A DNA stretch of 64,000 nt, from positions 868,001 to 932,000 of the forward strand of contig NZ_CP122954.1 in assembly GCF_030323545.1 (NCBI RefSeq), read 5' to 3'. The notes below the pieces were generated by a model. It had not been told where the DNA came from. It made no database searches and worked only from the letters and a program-made list of their open reading frames with translations. The stretch is from Helicobacter pylori. GTDB lineage: Bacteria > Campylobacterota > Campylobacteria > Campylobacterales > Helicobacteraceae. The position numbers were made by a program, and so were the translations under genes. Of this stretch, positions 45,065-54,981 are shown piece by piece (the first letter of the stretch is position 1; every line of letters starts with the position of its first letter).

Positions 45065-45816
45065 AACTCCCGGTCGTTGAGAGCTTTTTTTCCTTACAAG
45101 GTGAAGGAAAAAGGATAGGCAAGCCCAGTCTTTTTTTGCGCTTAGGGGGGTGTAACCTTTCATGCAAGGGCTTTAATTGTAAAACCCCATTCAATGATGA
45201 AATCCTAACAGGTTGCGATAGTTTGTATGCGGTGCATCCTAAATTCAAAACATCTTGGGATTATTACAATGAGCCTAAGCCCTTGATTGAACGATTAGTT
45301 AATTTAGCCCCTAGTTATAAACATTTTGATTTCATTCTCACAGGCGGGGAGCCAAGTTTGTATTTTAATAACCCTATTTTATTGAGCGTTTTAGAGCATT
45401 TTTATCGCAAAAAAATCCCTTTATTTGTAGAGAGTAATGGCTCTGTTTTTTTTGAATTTAGCCCTATTTTAAAAGAATTGCATTTCACTCTAAGCGTCAA
45501 ACTTTCTTTTTCTTTAGAGGAAGAAAGCAAGCGGATCAACCTCAAAGCCTTACAAAATATCTTAAATAACGCTAAAAGCACGCATTTTAAATTTGTATTG
45601 GAGAGTCAAAACGCCGCCCAATCTATTACAGAAATTCAAAGCCTTTTGAAACAACTCTCCTTAAAAAATAATGAAATCTTTTTAATGCCCTTAGGCACAA
45701 ATAACAACGAGCTAGACAAAAACCTCAAAACCCTAGCCCCCCTAGCCATAGAGCATGGTTTCAGGCTGAGCGATAGGCTCCATATCCGCTTGTGGGACAA
45801 TCAAAAAGGGTTTTAG
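45061..45816 (+). CDS. queE: 7-carboxy-7-deazaguanine synthase (QueE), radical SAM
   Basis: Radical SAM enzyme converting QueD product to 7-carboxy-7-deazaguanine for queuosine. It has 251 residues. The iron-sulfur motif reads GGCNLSCKGFNC, i.e. C-X3-C-X4-C, not the usual C-X3-C-X2-C. ILTGGEPSLY is the SAM-binding GGE motif. It starts MKLPVVESFFSLQGEGKRIG, the QueE-type N-terminus. It overlaps queD by four bases. Confidence 0.88.
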   Translation: MKLPVVESFFSLQGEGKRIGKPSLFLRLGGCNLSCKGFNCKTPFNDEILTGCDSLYAVHPKFKTSWDYYNEPKPLIERLVNLAPSYKHFDFILTGGEPSLYFNNPILLSVLEHFYRKKIPLFVESNGSVFFEFSPILKELHFTLSVKLSFSLEEESKRINLKALQNILNNAKSTHFKFVLESQNAAQSITEIQSLLKQLSLKNNEIFLMPLGTNNNELDKNLKTLAPLAIEHGFRLSDRLHIRLWDNQKGF

Positions 45817-45830
45817 GAAGTTAGGAAGTC

Positions 45831-46316
45831 ATGACCATCAAAGCTTTTTCGCCCAAATACCCCACTGAATTAGAAGAGTTTTACGCTGAGCGCATCGCTG
45901 ATAACCCTTTAGGGTTTATCCAACGCCTGGATCTTTTGCCTAGCATTAGCGGGTTCGTTCAAAAATTGCGCGGGCATGGCGGGGAATTTTTTGAAATGAG
46001 AGAGGATAAAAAGCTCATTGGGATCTGCGGGCTTAATCCTATCAATCAAACAGAAGCCGAGCTGTGTAAATTCCACATAAATAGTGCTTATCAATCTCAA
46101 GGGTTGGGTCAAAAACTCTATGAGAGCGTGGAGCGATACGCTTTCATTAAAGGCTATACTAAAATCTCTCTGCATGTGAGCAAAAGCCAAATCAAGGCAT
46201 GCAACCTCTATCAAAAGCTGGGTTTTAGGCGCATTAAAGAAGAGGATTGCGTGGTTGAGTTGGGCGGAGAGACTTTGATTTTTTCCACTCTTTTTATGGA
46301 AAAGATTCTGTCTTAA
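45831..46316 (+). CDS. GNAT-family N-acetyltransferase
   Basis: A 161-residue acetyltransferase (HP0935 position) with the GNAT acetyl-CoA motif FHINSAYQSQGLGQKLY and the C-terminal ACNLYQKLGFRRI. The substrate is unknown. It lies 14 bases after queE, and is the last gene of the left-hand syntenic block before the hom gene. Confidence 0.85.
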   Translation: MTIKAFSPKYPTELEEFYAERIADNPLGFIQRLDLLPSISGFVQKLRGHGGEFFEMREDKKLIGICGLNPINQTEAELCKFHINSAYQSQGLGQKLYESVERYAFIKGYTKISLHVSKSQIKACNLYQKLGFRRIKEEDCVVELGGETLIFSTLFMEKILS

Positions 46317-46505
46317 TTAGCGCATCAATTTGACACACGCCCAAGCGACAGTTCAGATTATCAAACTTTCATTAACACAACCTAATTCATGCTAAATTAG
46401 CCCCAAAACAAACGCTTGTTTTTAAAATTTTGTTTCCATATGAAATTTTAATCCCTTGTAAAAACTTTAAATTCCAAAAAACAAACAAGCAATCCCCTTA
46501 AATTG

Positions 46506-46511
46506 TATAAT
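46506..46511 (+). promoter_or_regulatory. -10 box for the hom gene
   Basis: TATAAT in AATTGTATAATAAAGAC, 31 bases before the ATG. It follows a 180-bp AT-rich gap that otherwise holds nothing I can support. Confidence 0.6.
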
Positions 46512-46541
46512 AAAGACACTATAAACTAAAAAGAGATAACC

Positions 46542-48635
46542 ATGAGAAAACTATTCATCCCACTTTTATTATTCAGCGCTTTAGAAGCGAATGAGAAAAA
46601 TGGCTTTTTCATAGAAGCCGGGTTTGAAACCGGGCTGTTAGAAGGCGTGCAAACGCAAGAAAAAAGACACACCACAACTCAAACGACCACAAAAACCACC
46701 ACGAACAATTACAATTATTTACCACTAAACTCCATTTTACAAAGAGCAACTAATCTGTTTAAGGATGCGGATATATCCAAGTTATCGTTTTCCTCTTTAA
46801 GCCCTGTTAGGGCGAGTTTAGATTTGAGTGGTCATTTAACGATAGAAAACTTTTTGCCTTATAATTTAAATAATGTTAAGCTTAGTTTTACAGACGCTCA
46901 AGGCAATGTGATCGATTTAGGCGTGATAGAGACTATCCCTAAGCAATCTAAAATCGTTTTATCTTACCAACAATTCAGTGAAACCAAACAGGTTTTTGAT
47001 AATATTATGGAGGAGCAGAAGAAGTACTATGAAAAAGAAGCTAAACGCAGGAAAAATAAAACAACTAGCAGTGTTAGTGAAACCAAGCGTGAACCTAGCT
47101 TCACTTTCCCCACTTTCGAAGTCTTGAGCACGCCACATTCTGATCCTAACACGCAAAGGGTGTTTGAAACGCTCAGTAAAATCAACACTAATTTGGTCAT
47201 GAAATACAGCGATACAAATAATTTTGAAAGTGCCAAAGATAAGACGGAAAAATTCACCGCTAAAACCGCCGAAGAATTCACTAATTTAATGTTGAACATG
47301 ATCGCTGTCTTAGACTCTCAGTCTTGGGGCGATGCGATTTTAAACGCTCCTTTTGAATTCACTAATAAAGGCGGAGGGGAATGCGATACGAGCAAAGAGA
47401 ATGAATGCGTAAATCCCGGGACAAACGGGCGTGTTGATTCTAAAGTTGATCAACAATATGTGCTAGACAAGCAAAGCATCGTCAATAATTTCAGAGGCAA
47501 AACGGATCTTGATGTGAGTCTTTTGAATGGAGCTGGGGTTGATGGGCTAGGTTCTAATACTACTCCCACAGATAATGATGATGGCAAGAATTACGGTCAA
47601 TTAGCCGTAGTCGCTTCGGCTCTAAACCCCCAAAAACTCTTTGGCGACAACCTTAAGACTATCAATTTAGAGAATTTAAGAGCCATCTTGCATGAATTCA
47701 GCCATACTAAAGGCTATACCCATAACGGGAACATGACTTATCAAAGAGTGCCGGTAACGAAAGATGGTCAAGTGGAAAAGGATAATAATGGTAAGCCAAA
47801 AGATTCTGATGGCCTCTCCTATAATGTGTGTTCGCTTTATGGGGGATCCAATCAGCCCGCTTTCCCTAGCAACTACCCTAATTCCATCTATCACAATTGC
47901 GCGGATGTCCCGGCTGGCTTTTTAGGGGTAACAGCAGCGGTTTGGCAGCAGCTCATCAATCAAAACGCTTTACCCATCAATTTCGCAAATCTCAATAGCC
48001 AAACAAACTACAACCTAAACGCTAGTTTAAACACGCAAGATATGGCTAATTCTGTGATTGGCACCATTCAAAAAACCCTGACAACCACTTCCACGACAAC
48101 AACGACTTCTTATCACCATTCAAAGAGTTCGCAACGCTTCAGATCCCCTTTATTGGGCGTTAATGTGAAAATAGGCTATCAAAACTACTTTAATGATTTC
48201 ATAGGGTTGGCTTATTATGGCATCATCAAATATAATTACGCTAAAGCCGCTAACCAAAAAGTCCAGCAACTAAGCTATGGTGGGGGGATAGATTTGTTAT
48301 TGGATTTCATCACCACTTACTCTAATAAAAATAGCCCTATAGATATTCAAACGAAAAGAAACTTTTCTTCATCTTTTGGTATCTTTGGGGGGTTAAGGGG
48401 CTTGTATAACAGCTATTATGTGTTAAACAAAGTCAAAGGAAGCGGCAATTTAGATGTGGCTACTGGGTTGAACTACCGCTATAAGCATTCTAAATATTCT
48501 GTAGGCATTAGCATTCCTTTAATCCAAAGAAAAGCCAGCGTCGTTTCTAGCGGTGGCGATTATACGAACTCTTTTGTTTTCAATGAAGGGGCTAGCCATT
48601 TTAAGGTGTTTTTTAATTACGGGTGGGTGTTTTGA
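46542..48635 (+). CDS. homB: Hom-family outer-membrane protein (HomB/HomA type) with a metzincin motif
   Basis: A 697-residue outer-membrane protein. The signal peptide (MRKLFIPLLLFSALEA) and mature start NEKNGFFIEAGFETGLLEG are Hom-specific, as is the C-terminal barrel from LLGVNVKIGYQNYFNDFIGLA to FKVFFNYGWVF. The variable middle (about residues 150-240) has an unusual Lys/Arg-rich segment. Residues 384-394 read HEFSHTKGYTH, which is the full HEXXHXXGXXH zinc-protease consensus, followed by Met398. HomB is associated with adhesion and peptic ulcer; no protease activity is known to me. homA and homB differ mainly in the middle, so the choice of symbol is uncertain. Confidence 0.85.
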   Translation: MRKLFIPLLLFSALEANEKNGFFIEAGFETGLLEGVQTQEKRHTTTQTTTKTTTNNYNYLPLNSILQRATNLFKDADISKLSFSSLSPVRASLDLSGHLTIENFLPYNLNNVKLSFTDAQGNVIDLGVIETIPKQSKIVLSYQQFSETKQVFDNIMEEQKKYYEKEAKRRKNKTTSSVSETKREPSFTFPTFEVLSTPHSDPNTQRVFETLSKINTNLVMKYSDTNNFESAKDKTEKFTAKTAEEFTNLMLNMIAVLDSQSWGDAILNAPFEFTNKGGGECDTSKENECVNPGTNGRVDSKVDQQYVLDKQSIVNNFRGKTDLDVSLLNGAGVDGLGSNTTPTDNDDGKNYGQLAVVASALNPQKLFGDNLKTINLENLRAILHEFSHTKGYTHNGNMTYQRVPVTKDGQVEKDNNGKPKDSDGLSYNVCSLYGGSNQPAFPSNYPNSIYHNCADVPAGFLGVTAAVWQQLINQNALPINFANLNSQTNYNLNASLNTQDMANSVIGTIQKTLTTTSTTTTTSYHHSKSSQRFRSPLLGVNVKIGYQNYFNDFIGLAYYGIIKYNYAKAANQKVQQLSYGGGIDLLLDFITTYSNKNSPIDIQTKRNFSSSFGIFGGLRGLYNSYYVLNKVKGSGNLDVATGLNYRYKHSKYSVGISIPLIQRKASVVSSGGDYTNSFVFNEGASHFKVFFNYGWVF

Positions 48636-48700
48636 GCGTGAAATGAATTGATAGAAATATTCTTTTTTTAAATAAAAACCTTATTTTTGTCTTTTTTTCG

Positions 48701-48706
48701 TATAAT
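48701..48706 (+). promoter_or_regulatory. -10 box upstream of the HD-domain gene
   Basis: TATAAT in TTTCGTATAATAAGA, 119 bases before the ATG at 48825. It would give a leader of about 110 nt. Confidence 0.5.
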
Positions 48707-48824
48707 AAGATTTAAGTTAGTGTTGATAGTGGTGCGTTAAGGTTTTTCAATCTTGCGCGATCAAACCAATATTTCTTAATAAGATCATAGCTTTAATATT
48801 CAAAATAGTATAAAAAGGAAAGTT

Positions 48825-50045
48825 ATGTATGCGGCTCATCCTATTAAACCCCTAAAAGCCCCTAAACTCAAAACTAAATTTTTGAGACGTGTGTTTGTGG
48901 GCGCGTCTATTAGGCGCTGGAATGACCAAGCATGCCCTTTGGAATTTGTGGAATTAGACAAGCAAGCCCATAAAGCGATGATTGCGTATTTGCTTGCTAA
49001 AGATTTAAAAGATAGGGGTAATGACTTAGATTTAGATCTTTTAATCAAGTATTTTTGCTTTGAATTTTTGGAGCGCTTGGTTTTAACCGATATTAAACCC
49101 CCTATTTTTTACGCCCTCCAACAAACACACAGCCAGGAATTAGCCTCCTATGTCGTGCAAAGTTTGCAAGATGAGATCAGCACGTATTTTTCTTTAGAGG
49201 AATTAAAAGAGTATTTAAGCCACAGGCCCCAAATTTTAGAAACTCAAATTTTAGAGAATGCGCATTTTTATGCGTCTAAGTGGGAGTTTGATATTATTTA
49301 TCATTTTAACCCCAACATGTATGGCGTGAAAGAAATTAAAGATAAAATTGACAAGCAACTCCACAATAACGAGCATTTGTTTGAAGGGCTTTTTGGGGAA
49401 AAAGAAGATCTGAAAAAATTGGTGAGCATGTTTGGGCAGTTGCGTTTCCAAAAGCGCTGGAGCCAGACCCCAAGAGTGCCGCAAACCAGTGTCTTAGGGC
49501 ATACCTTATGCGTGGCGGTTATGGGGTATTTGTTGAGCTTTGATTTAAAAGCTTGTAAAAGCATGCGGATCAATCATTTTTTGGGCGGGCTTTTCCATGA
49601 TTTACCCGAGATTTTGACCCGAGACATTATCACGCCCATCAAACAAAGCGTTGCGGGGCTTGATAACTGCATTAAAGAGATTGAAAAAAAGGAAATGCAA
49701 AACAAAGTCTATTCCTTTGTCTCTTTGGGCGTTCAAGAAGATTTGAAATATTTCACCGAAAACGAGTTTAAAAACCGCTACAAAGACAAGTCCCACAAAA
49801 TCATTTTCACTAAAGACGCTGAAGAATTGTTCACGCTTTATAACAGCGATGAATATCTTGGGGTTTGCGGGGAGCTTTTGAAGGTGTGCGATCATTTGAG
49901 CGCGTTTTTAGAAGCTCAAATCTCTCTTTCTCATGGGATTTCTAGTAACGATTTGATTAAAGGAGCTCAAAACCTTTTAGAATTGCGATCCCAAACAGAA
50001 CTGCTTGATTTGGATTTAGGGAAGTTGTTTAGAGATTTTAAGTGA
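48825..50045 (+). CDS. HD-domain phosphohydrolase (HP0711-like)
   Basis: A 406-residue protein with a C-terminal HD/HD_3 domain similar to YfbR-type 5'-deoxynucleotidases: VLGHTLCVAVMGYLL (about 224-238), GGLFHDLPEILTRDI with the HD pair near 257, and a late Asp in LLKVCDHLSAF (about 355). The N-terminal 200 residues are helical with no known motif. Substrate unknown. It is the first gene of the right-hand syntenic block. Confidence 0.75.
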   Translation: MYAAHPIKPLKAPKLKTKFLRRVFVGASIRRWNDQACPLEFVELDKQAHKAMIAYLLAKDLKDRGNDLDLDLLIKYFCFEFLERLVLTDIKPPIFYALQQTHSQELASYVVQSLQDEISTYFSLEELKEYLSHRPQILETQILENAHFYASKWEFDIIYHFNPNMYGVKEIKDKIDKQLHNNEHLFEGLFGEKEDLKKLVSMFGQLRFQKRWSQTPRVPQTSVLGHTLCVAVMGYLLSFDLKACKSMRINHFLGGLFHDLPEILTRDIITPIKQSVAGLDNCIKEIEKKEMQNKVYSFVSLGVQEDLKYFTENEFKNRYKDKSHKIIFTKDAEELFTLYNSDEYLGVCGELLKVCDHLSAFLEAQISLSHGISSNDLIKGAQNLLELRSQTELLDLDLGKLFRDFK

Positions 50046-50157
50046 TTTATAGATCTATTTAATAACGTATTGGTTATAAAATTTAAAAAATGCAAAAAAA
50101 GTATTTTAATTTTATCATTGACGCTCAATGAGAGCAAAATCGTTTGATTGGTTCTTT

Positions 50158-51402
50158 TCAAGCGCGCATCAAATAGAGCTTTTTCCTTTCGCTTGAAGAA
50201 GCAATATTGAGCAGTTGGCGGTATTTGGTGATCGTTCTTCTTACCATTTTCAAATGGAATTTTTCTTCAATGAGTTCTAAAATCTTAGCGTCGCTCAAAG
50301 GCTCTTTTTTGTCTTCATTCTTAATCAATTCTAAAAGATAGTCTTTAATCACAGCGTTTGAAGTCTCGCTATTGTCTAAGGCGGTGCTAAAGAAATGTTT
50401 AATGGGGAAAACCCCCCTTTCGCATGCCAAATATTTATTAGAAATGGCCCTTGAAATCGTGCTTACAGAGTGGTTAAACTCATTGGCTAAATCCAATAAT
50501 TTTAAAGGACGCAATTTTTTACCCTTAAAAAAATCGTATTGATACTCTAAAAGCATGAGACCGATTTTATAAATCGTGGCTTTTCTCAAATTTAGAGCAT
50601 CAATCAAATCTTTGCCCTCTTTTAATTTTTCTTTTAAATAGCCGCTATCCTTAAAGCGATTTTCTTCTAAACTGATCGTCGGGTAGCTCTCATCATTCAA
50701 ACGCACGATGATTTCATCATCCACTTCTACAATAAAAAGTTCAGGAATGACTTCTATTTCCTTTTCTAAAAACTCAATGGCTGGGGGGTTTTTAAAGGAT
50801 TTTAAAATCTTTAAAGCCTTTTCATAATAAAAATCTTTAGAAAATTCATGGTGTTTTTCTAAATTTAAAATGATTTTTCGTGCTTCTTCATAAAGCTCGT
50901 TATCGTCTAATTCCCTACTCTCTAACTGGAATAAAAAGCTCTCTTTCACGTCTTTAGCGCCAATGCCAGCGGGATTAAGGTAACTAAAACGCTGGCGCAC
51001 TTTTTCATAAACTTCGCTCTCTACCCCTAAAATTTTAGACCTTTCTTCAATGTTTTCTTCAAAATACCCTTCACTATTTAACCCGCTGATAATATCCATA
51101 GCGATTTTTTGAGAGGTTTCAGTAGGAAAGAGGGGGGGAATGATTTGAGATTCTAAAGTTTCAAAAAGGCTTTTAGATGCGATTGCGGAATTTTCTAAAT
51201 GATCGCTGCTCTTTTTAGCGCTAAAACGATCGCTAAAATTTTTGATGCGTTTGTTTTCAATTTTGATTAAGGGGTTATCTAGGGCGTTTTGTTTCAACAC
51301 CTTTTCTAAATCTTCAAGCTCGCTTTGTAAAATGGGGAGCCACCCTTTTAAGGTAGCGTTTAATTTGTTTTTAGGGCTAAGGTTTGCGCGTAAGATCGCC
51401 AT
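50158..51402 (-). CDS. rpoN: RNA polymerase sigma-54 factor RpoN
   Basis: Alternative sigma factor that recognises GG-N10-GC promoters and needs the activator FlgR; in H. pylori it controls hook and other mid-class flagellar genes. It has 414 residues from the ATG at 51402. Region I is the Gln/Leu-rich [20 protein letters not shown], the core-binding region is central, the HTH motif is [20 protein letters not shown], and the RpoN box [14 protein letters not shown] is near the C-terminus. It overlaps lptB and is at the end of the tsaE-lptB-rpoN run. Confidence 0.95.
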   Translation of the reverse strand: MAILRANLSPKNKLNATLKGWLPILQSELEDLEKVLKQNALDNPLIKIENKRIKNFSDRFSAKKSSDHLENSAIASKSLFETLESQIIPPLFPTETSQKIAMDIISGLNSEGYFEENIEERSKILGVESEVYEKVRQRFSYLNPAGIGAKDVKESFLFQLESRELDDNELYEEARKIILNLEKHHEFSKDFYYEKALKILKSFKNPPAIEFLEKEIEVIPELFIVEVDDEIIVRLNDESYPTISLEENRFKDSGYLKEKLKEGKDLIDALNLRKATIYKIGLMLLEYQYDFFKGKKLRPLKLLDLANEFNHSVSTISRAISNKYLACERGVFPIKHFFSTALDNSETSNAVIKDYLLELIKNEDKKEPLSDAKILELIEEKFHLKMVRRTITKYRQLLNIASSSERKKLYLMRA

Positions 51403-51404
51403 AT

Positions 51405-52127
51405 TCACACCTTAAAATTTTCCCCTAAATAATACTTACGCACCAAAGCGTTTTCATAAATTTCATTAGCGTTCCCGCTCGCTAAAAGCGTGCCGCTTTT
51501 AATCACATACGCCCTGTGGCACACGCTCAAAGTCTCTCGCACATTGTGATCAGTGATCAACACGCCAATGTTTAATCCAATCAAGCTTTCAATGATTTTT
51601 TGAATGTCAATCACCGCAATCGGATCCACGCCCGCAAAAGGCTCATCTAATAGCACGAATTTAGGATTTTTCATTAAAGCCCTAGCGATTTCTACGCGCC
51701 TTCTTTCTCCCCCACTCAAGCTCATGCCCTTGCGCTCTCTTATGGCTTGGATATTAAAAGCGTCTAGCAAGCTTTCCATTTTTTCTTCGCTCTCTTTAGA
51801 GTTTTTAAAAGTGCTCTCCCCTGCTAGGGCTAGATTTTCTTCCACGCTCAATTCTTTAAAAATGCTGGATTCTTGGGGCAAGTAGCCTATGCCTAAGTTA
51901 GAACGCTTGTGTAAAGGGTATTTAGCCAAATCCACATCGTTTAAATAAACGCTCCCCCCACTAGGCTCTAAAAGCCCGCATATCATATAAAAGGTGGTGG
52001 TTTTACCCGCCCCATTAGGCCCTAAAAGCCCCACCACTTCGCCGCTTTTCACTTCTAAAGAAACATCTGAAACGATTTTGGTTTTTTTAATCTGTTTGTT
52101 TAAATGCTCTGCTTTTAAAATATCCAT
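51405..52127 (-). CDS. lptB: LPS export ABC transporter ATPase LptB
   Basis: Cytoplasmic ATPase of the LptBFG complex that drives lipopolysaccharide transport to the outer membrane. It has 240 residues with Walker [13 protein letters not shown], signature [15 protein letters not shown], Walker [13 protein letters not shown] and the family element [10 protein letters not shown]. Linkage to rpoN is a widely conserved arrangement. Its stop lies two bases from the rpoN ATG. Confidence 0.93.
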   Translation of the reverse strand: MDILKAEHLNKQIKKTKIVSDVSLEVKSGEVVGLLGPNGAGKTTTFYMICGLLEPSGGSVYLNDVDLAKYPLHKRSNLGIGYLPQESSIFKELSVEENLALAGESTFKNSKESEEKMESLLDAFNIQAIRERKGMSLSGGERRRVEIARALMKNPKFVLLDEPFAGVDPIAVIDIQKIIESLIGLNIGVLITDHNVRETLSVCHRAYVIKSGTLLASGNANEIYENALVRKYYLGENFKV

Positions 52128-52139
52128 TCAAGCGACCCT

Positions 52140-52541
52140 TTAAGCGATCTTTATTGTATAAAAACGGCTGGTTAATTCGGTTTTAATTTCCACAACCTTA
52201 ATAGCTAAATCGTATTTTTTTAAAATTTTTTCTAATTTTTCATCGCCCCATTCCACAAAATGAATCCCCTTTTCTAACAAACACTCTAACATGCCAAGCT
52301 CCAAGCAAGCCTCTAAATCGCGCATGTAAAAATCATAATGGAACACGCTCTCGCTATAAGCATGCATCAAGCTAAAGGTGGGCGAAGTCGCTTGAATGTC
52401 TAAACCCAAGTGTTTCAAGCACGCTTGAACTAAAGTCGTTTTACCGCTCCCCACAACGCCTTTTAAAAGCACCACCCCCTTAAAATCATCTTTTAAAATT
52501 GCAGCCGCCACTTTGTCCAACTCATCTAAATTCGCTCTCAT
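52140..52541 (-). CDS. tsaE: tRNA t6A threonylcarbamoyladenosine ATPase TsaE
   Basis: P-loop ATPase of the TsaB-TsaD-TsaE complex for t6A37. It has 133 residues: Walker A LKGVVGSGKTTLVQ, the switch region TSPTFSLMHAY, and VEWGDEKLE near the C-terminus. It overlaps the dnaX stop by four bases. Confidence 0.92.
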   Translation of the reverse strand: MRANLDELDKVAAAILKDDFKGVVLLKGVVGSGKTTLVQACLKHLGLDIQATSPTFSLMHAYSESVFHYDFYMRDLEACLELGMLECLLEKGIHFVEWGDEKLEKILKKYDLAIKVVEIKTELTSRFYTIKIA

Positions 52542-54280
52542 AACAATTCCACGCTTTTGATTTCAAACTCACTCTTAATCTCTTCAATGAGGTTAGAATG
52601 GTTAGCCATAAATTCTTGCAAGGCTGTAGGGGCTTGTTTTGGTTGGGCTTCTTGAACCTCTTTAGTGTCGTTTTCTTGAATCTCTTTTTTTTGAATCTCT
52701 TTTTTAACCGCTTCTTTAGTTTCTTTTTCTTTCATTTCAGCCGTCGTTTCGGTGGTTGGTTGGGGTAAGATTTTTTCCCTTAAAGAAGAGATTTTAAAAT
52801 CTTTAATCTCTTTAGTTTCTTCTCTAGCGCTTTTATTTTCTGAATGATTTTTTAAAGCGATTTTGATATTTTCACCCTTGCCAAAAACGCTATCAACGAT
52901 ACCTTTCACGATTTTAAATCGTTCTCTTAAAAGCTCCTTATCCTTATCAGTGGCTAAAGACTCCCAAGTCAAGGTTTTAGTCTGGCTGTCAAAATCAATG
53001 AAACGGATATTTTTTTCAAACACCGCCCCCAATTCGTAATTGCGCTCATAAACCAATGTTTGAACTTGTTTGAAAAGGTTGTGAAAAATGCGATCTTTAG
53101 CTGAAAGCATGGGAGTTTGCGGGGTTTCTGCGTTCTCTTTTTTTTCTGGCTTTTCTCTTTTCTCTGCACTTTTGGGTTCTTGTTTGGGAGCGTTAGCGTT
53201 TTGATTTAAGGGCTGAAAAGCGCTTTCTTTGGTTTGCTCTAATTCCAAAATCGCATCGTCTAGGGCTTTGAGTTTCAAAGCTTCTTTGAATTTCATTTTC
53301 AATAACAACAGCACAAAACTAGCATTTGCCCCTTCTTTTAAAAGGCTCAAACTACTCATAATGATTTTAAAAAAGCGCTCTATCAAAAGAATGGAATAAG
53401 TATCAGGGCTTAATAATTTCGCTTTCAAAAAAAGCATCATTTCTTCTAAAACGCTCTCGGTTTCATAATTTTCTAAAATGGCATAACGCTCTTGCAATCG
53501 CGCTTCATCTTGGTTGATTAGGCTTTGAAAAAAATCTTCTAAAACGCTCCGATCAATCGCTCCTAACATTGCAGCCACTTTGCTTTCTGTGATAGCGTTA
53601 TCACAATAATTGATGGCTTGCTCTAAAAGAGTGATCGTATCCCTCAAGCTCCCTTGCCCGCTGTGGGCCAGTTTTTCTAACGCGCTTGTTTCATAGCTCA
53701 CCTGTTCTTTTTCTAAAATGGTTTTTAAATGAGAAATAACGGAATTTTCAGGGATTTTTTTAAACCTGAAATGTTGGGTGCGGCTGAGTATGGTAGCGGG
53801 CAATTTCAAGGCGTCCGTTGTCGCTAAAAGGAATTTCACATGGCTAGGAGGCTCTTCTAAAGTCTTTAAAAGCGCGTTAAACGCTTCGGTGGTGAACATA
53901 TGCACTTCATCAATGATAAAGATTTTATAGCGCCCAAAGCTTGGTTTGTAGCGCGTTTGCTCTATGAGGTTACGGACATCATCAATCCCCCTATTAGACG
54001 CTCCGTCCATTTCTATAATATCTATATGGTGGTTGTTTAAAGCACTCTGGCACTGGATGCAAGTATCGCAAGGCACGGCTTTTGGCCCCTCTTCACACAT
54101 TAAAGCCCTAGCAAAAATCCTAGAAGAGCTGGTTTTACCCGAACCTCTTAACCCGCTGAATAAATAAGCGTTAGCCAAACGCTGGTTATTTAGGGCTAAA
54201 GAAAGCGTTTTAGCCACGCTCTCTTGACCGACTAGCTCGCTAAAATGTTTGGGTCGGTATTTTAACGCTAAAACTTGCAT
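52538..54280 (-). CDS. dnaX: DNA polymerase III subunit tau/gamma
   Basis: Clamp-loader ATPase of DNA polymerase III. It has 580 residues with the start MQVLALKYRPKHFSELVGQ, Walker A LRGSGKTSSSR, a zinc site (CEEGPKAVPCDTCIQC), DEx motif IIDEVHMFTTEAFNALLKTLEEPP and the SRC region LSRTQHFRF. The C-terminal third is a Lys/Glu-rich low-complexity linker. No programmed frameshift signal is evident to me. The gene heads the dnaX-tsaE-lptB-rpoN run. Confidence 0.95.
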   Translation of the reverse strand: MQVLALKYRPKHFSELVGQESVAKTLSLALNNQRLANAYLFSGLRGSGKTSSSRIFARALMCEEGPKAVPCDTCIQCQSALNNHHIDIIEMDGASNRGIDDVRNLIEQTRYKPSFGRYKIFIIDEVHMFTTEAFNALLKTLEEPPSHVKFLLATTDALKLPATILSRTQHFRFKKIPENSVISHLKTILEKEQVSYETSALEKLAHSGQGSLRDTITLLEQAINYCDNAITESKVAAMLGAIDRSVLEDFFQSLINQDEARLQERYAILENYETESVLEEMMLFLKAKLLSPDTYSILLIERFFKIIMSSLSLLKEGANASFVLLLLKMKFKEALKLKALDDAILELEQTKESAFQPLNQNANAPKQEPKSAEKREKPEKKENAETPQTPMLSAKDRIFHNLFKQVQTLVYERNYELGAVFEKNIRFIDFDSQTKTLTWESLATDKDKELLRERFKIVKGIVDSVFGKGENIKIALKNHSENKSAREETKEIKDFKISSLREKILPQPTTETTAEMKEKETKEAVKKEIQKKEIQENDTKEVQEAQPKQAPTALQEFMANHSNLIEEIKSEFEIKSVELL

Positions 54281-54348
54281 ACTGATTGTAATCCTTAAAA
54301 CTCATTTAGGAGTATTGTAATGCAAAATGACTTAAAACTAGCCCCTTT

Positions 54349-54981
54349 TTAGGTTTTACTCAACAGCGCTAAAAAATCCCTAAATAAAGTAACGCTGAGC
54401 GTTCCCATGATAGCGGTTACAAAGAGATTCACCCCCATAAAAATTTTTTGGTTGTTTAAAAGTTTAGAGCCATAGCGTAAAGATAGGGTGCATAACAATA
54501 AAAGCCAAGAAAGAGCCGCCGATAAAGTGCCGGCTAAAAAGACAAATTTTTGCACTAAATCAAAAGACAAAGCGCTCGCGCCAATCAAAAACACCATTTC
54601 CAAATACACTTGAGGGTTGAGTAAGGTAACGCCTAAAGTGAATAATAAGGTCTTTTTTAAGGATAATTTTTTAGGGGTTTGGACTTGCTTTTTTTTAAAG
54701 GTTTGAAAAAGGGTTTTTAAAGCTAAAAAAGCGTAAAATCCGGTAAAAACTGCCCCAAATAAATTCAAAAACAAACTCAAATAAAGATTTTTAGCAAAAT
54801 AAGCCCCCACGCCAAACACGCCCATGCTCATTAACACAATATCGCACATAAAACACAGAGCGCAAATCAAAAACACATAATTCCTAGCCATCCCTCGCTC
54901 TATAATAAATAAGGATTGCGCCCCCACCGCCGCGCACAAAGAAATCGCTAAACCAAAACCTTCTATAAAAACCACAAACAT
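54349..54981 (-). CDS. LysE-family amino-acid exporter
   Basis: A 210-residue inner-membrane protein with about six transmembrane helices and the LysE-family N-terminus (GFGLAISLCAAVGAQSLFIIERGM) and central TLLNPQVYLEMV motif. Likely exports lysine, arginine or a related compound; the exact substrate is not visible. It is 68 bases upstream of dnaX in the same orientation. Confidence 0.85.
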   Translation of the reverse strand: MFVVFIEGFGLAISLCAAVGAQSLFIIERGMARNYVFLICALCFMCDIVLMSMGVFGVGAYFAKNLYLSLFLNLFGAVFTGFYAFLALKTLFQTFKKKQVQTPKKLSLKKTLLFTLGVTLLNPQVYLEMVFLIGASALSFDLVQKFVFLAGTLSAALSWLLLLCTLSLRYGSKLLNNQKIFMGVNLFVTAIMGTLSVTLFRDFLALLSKT

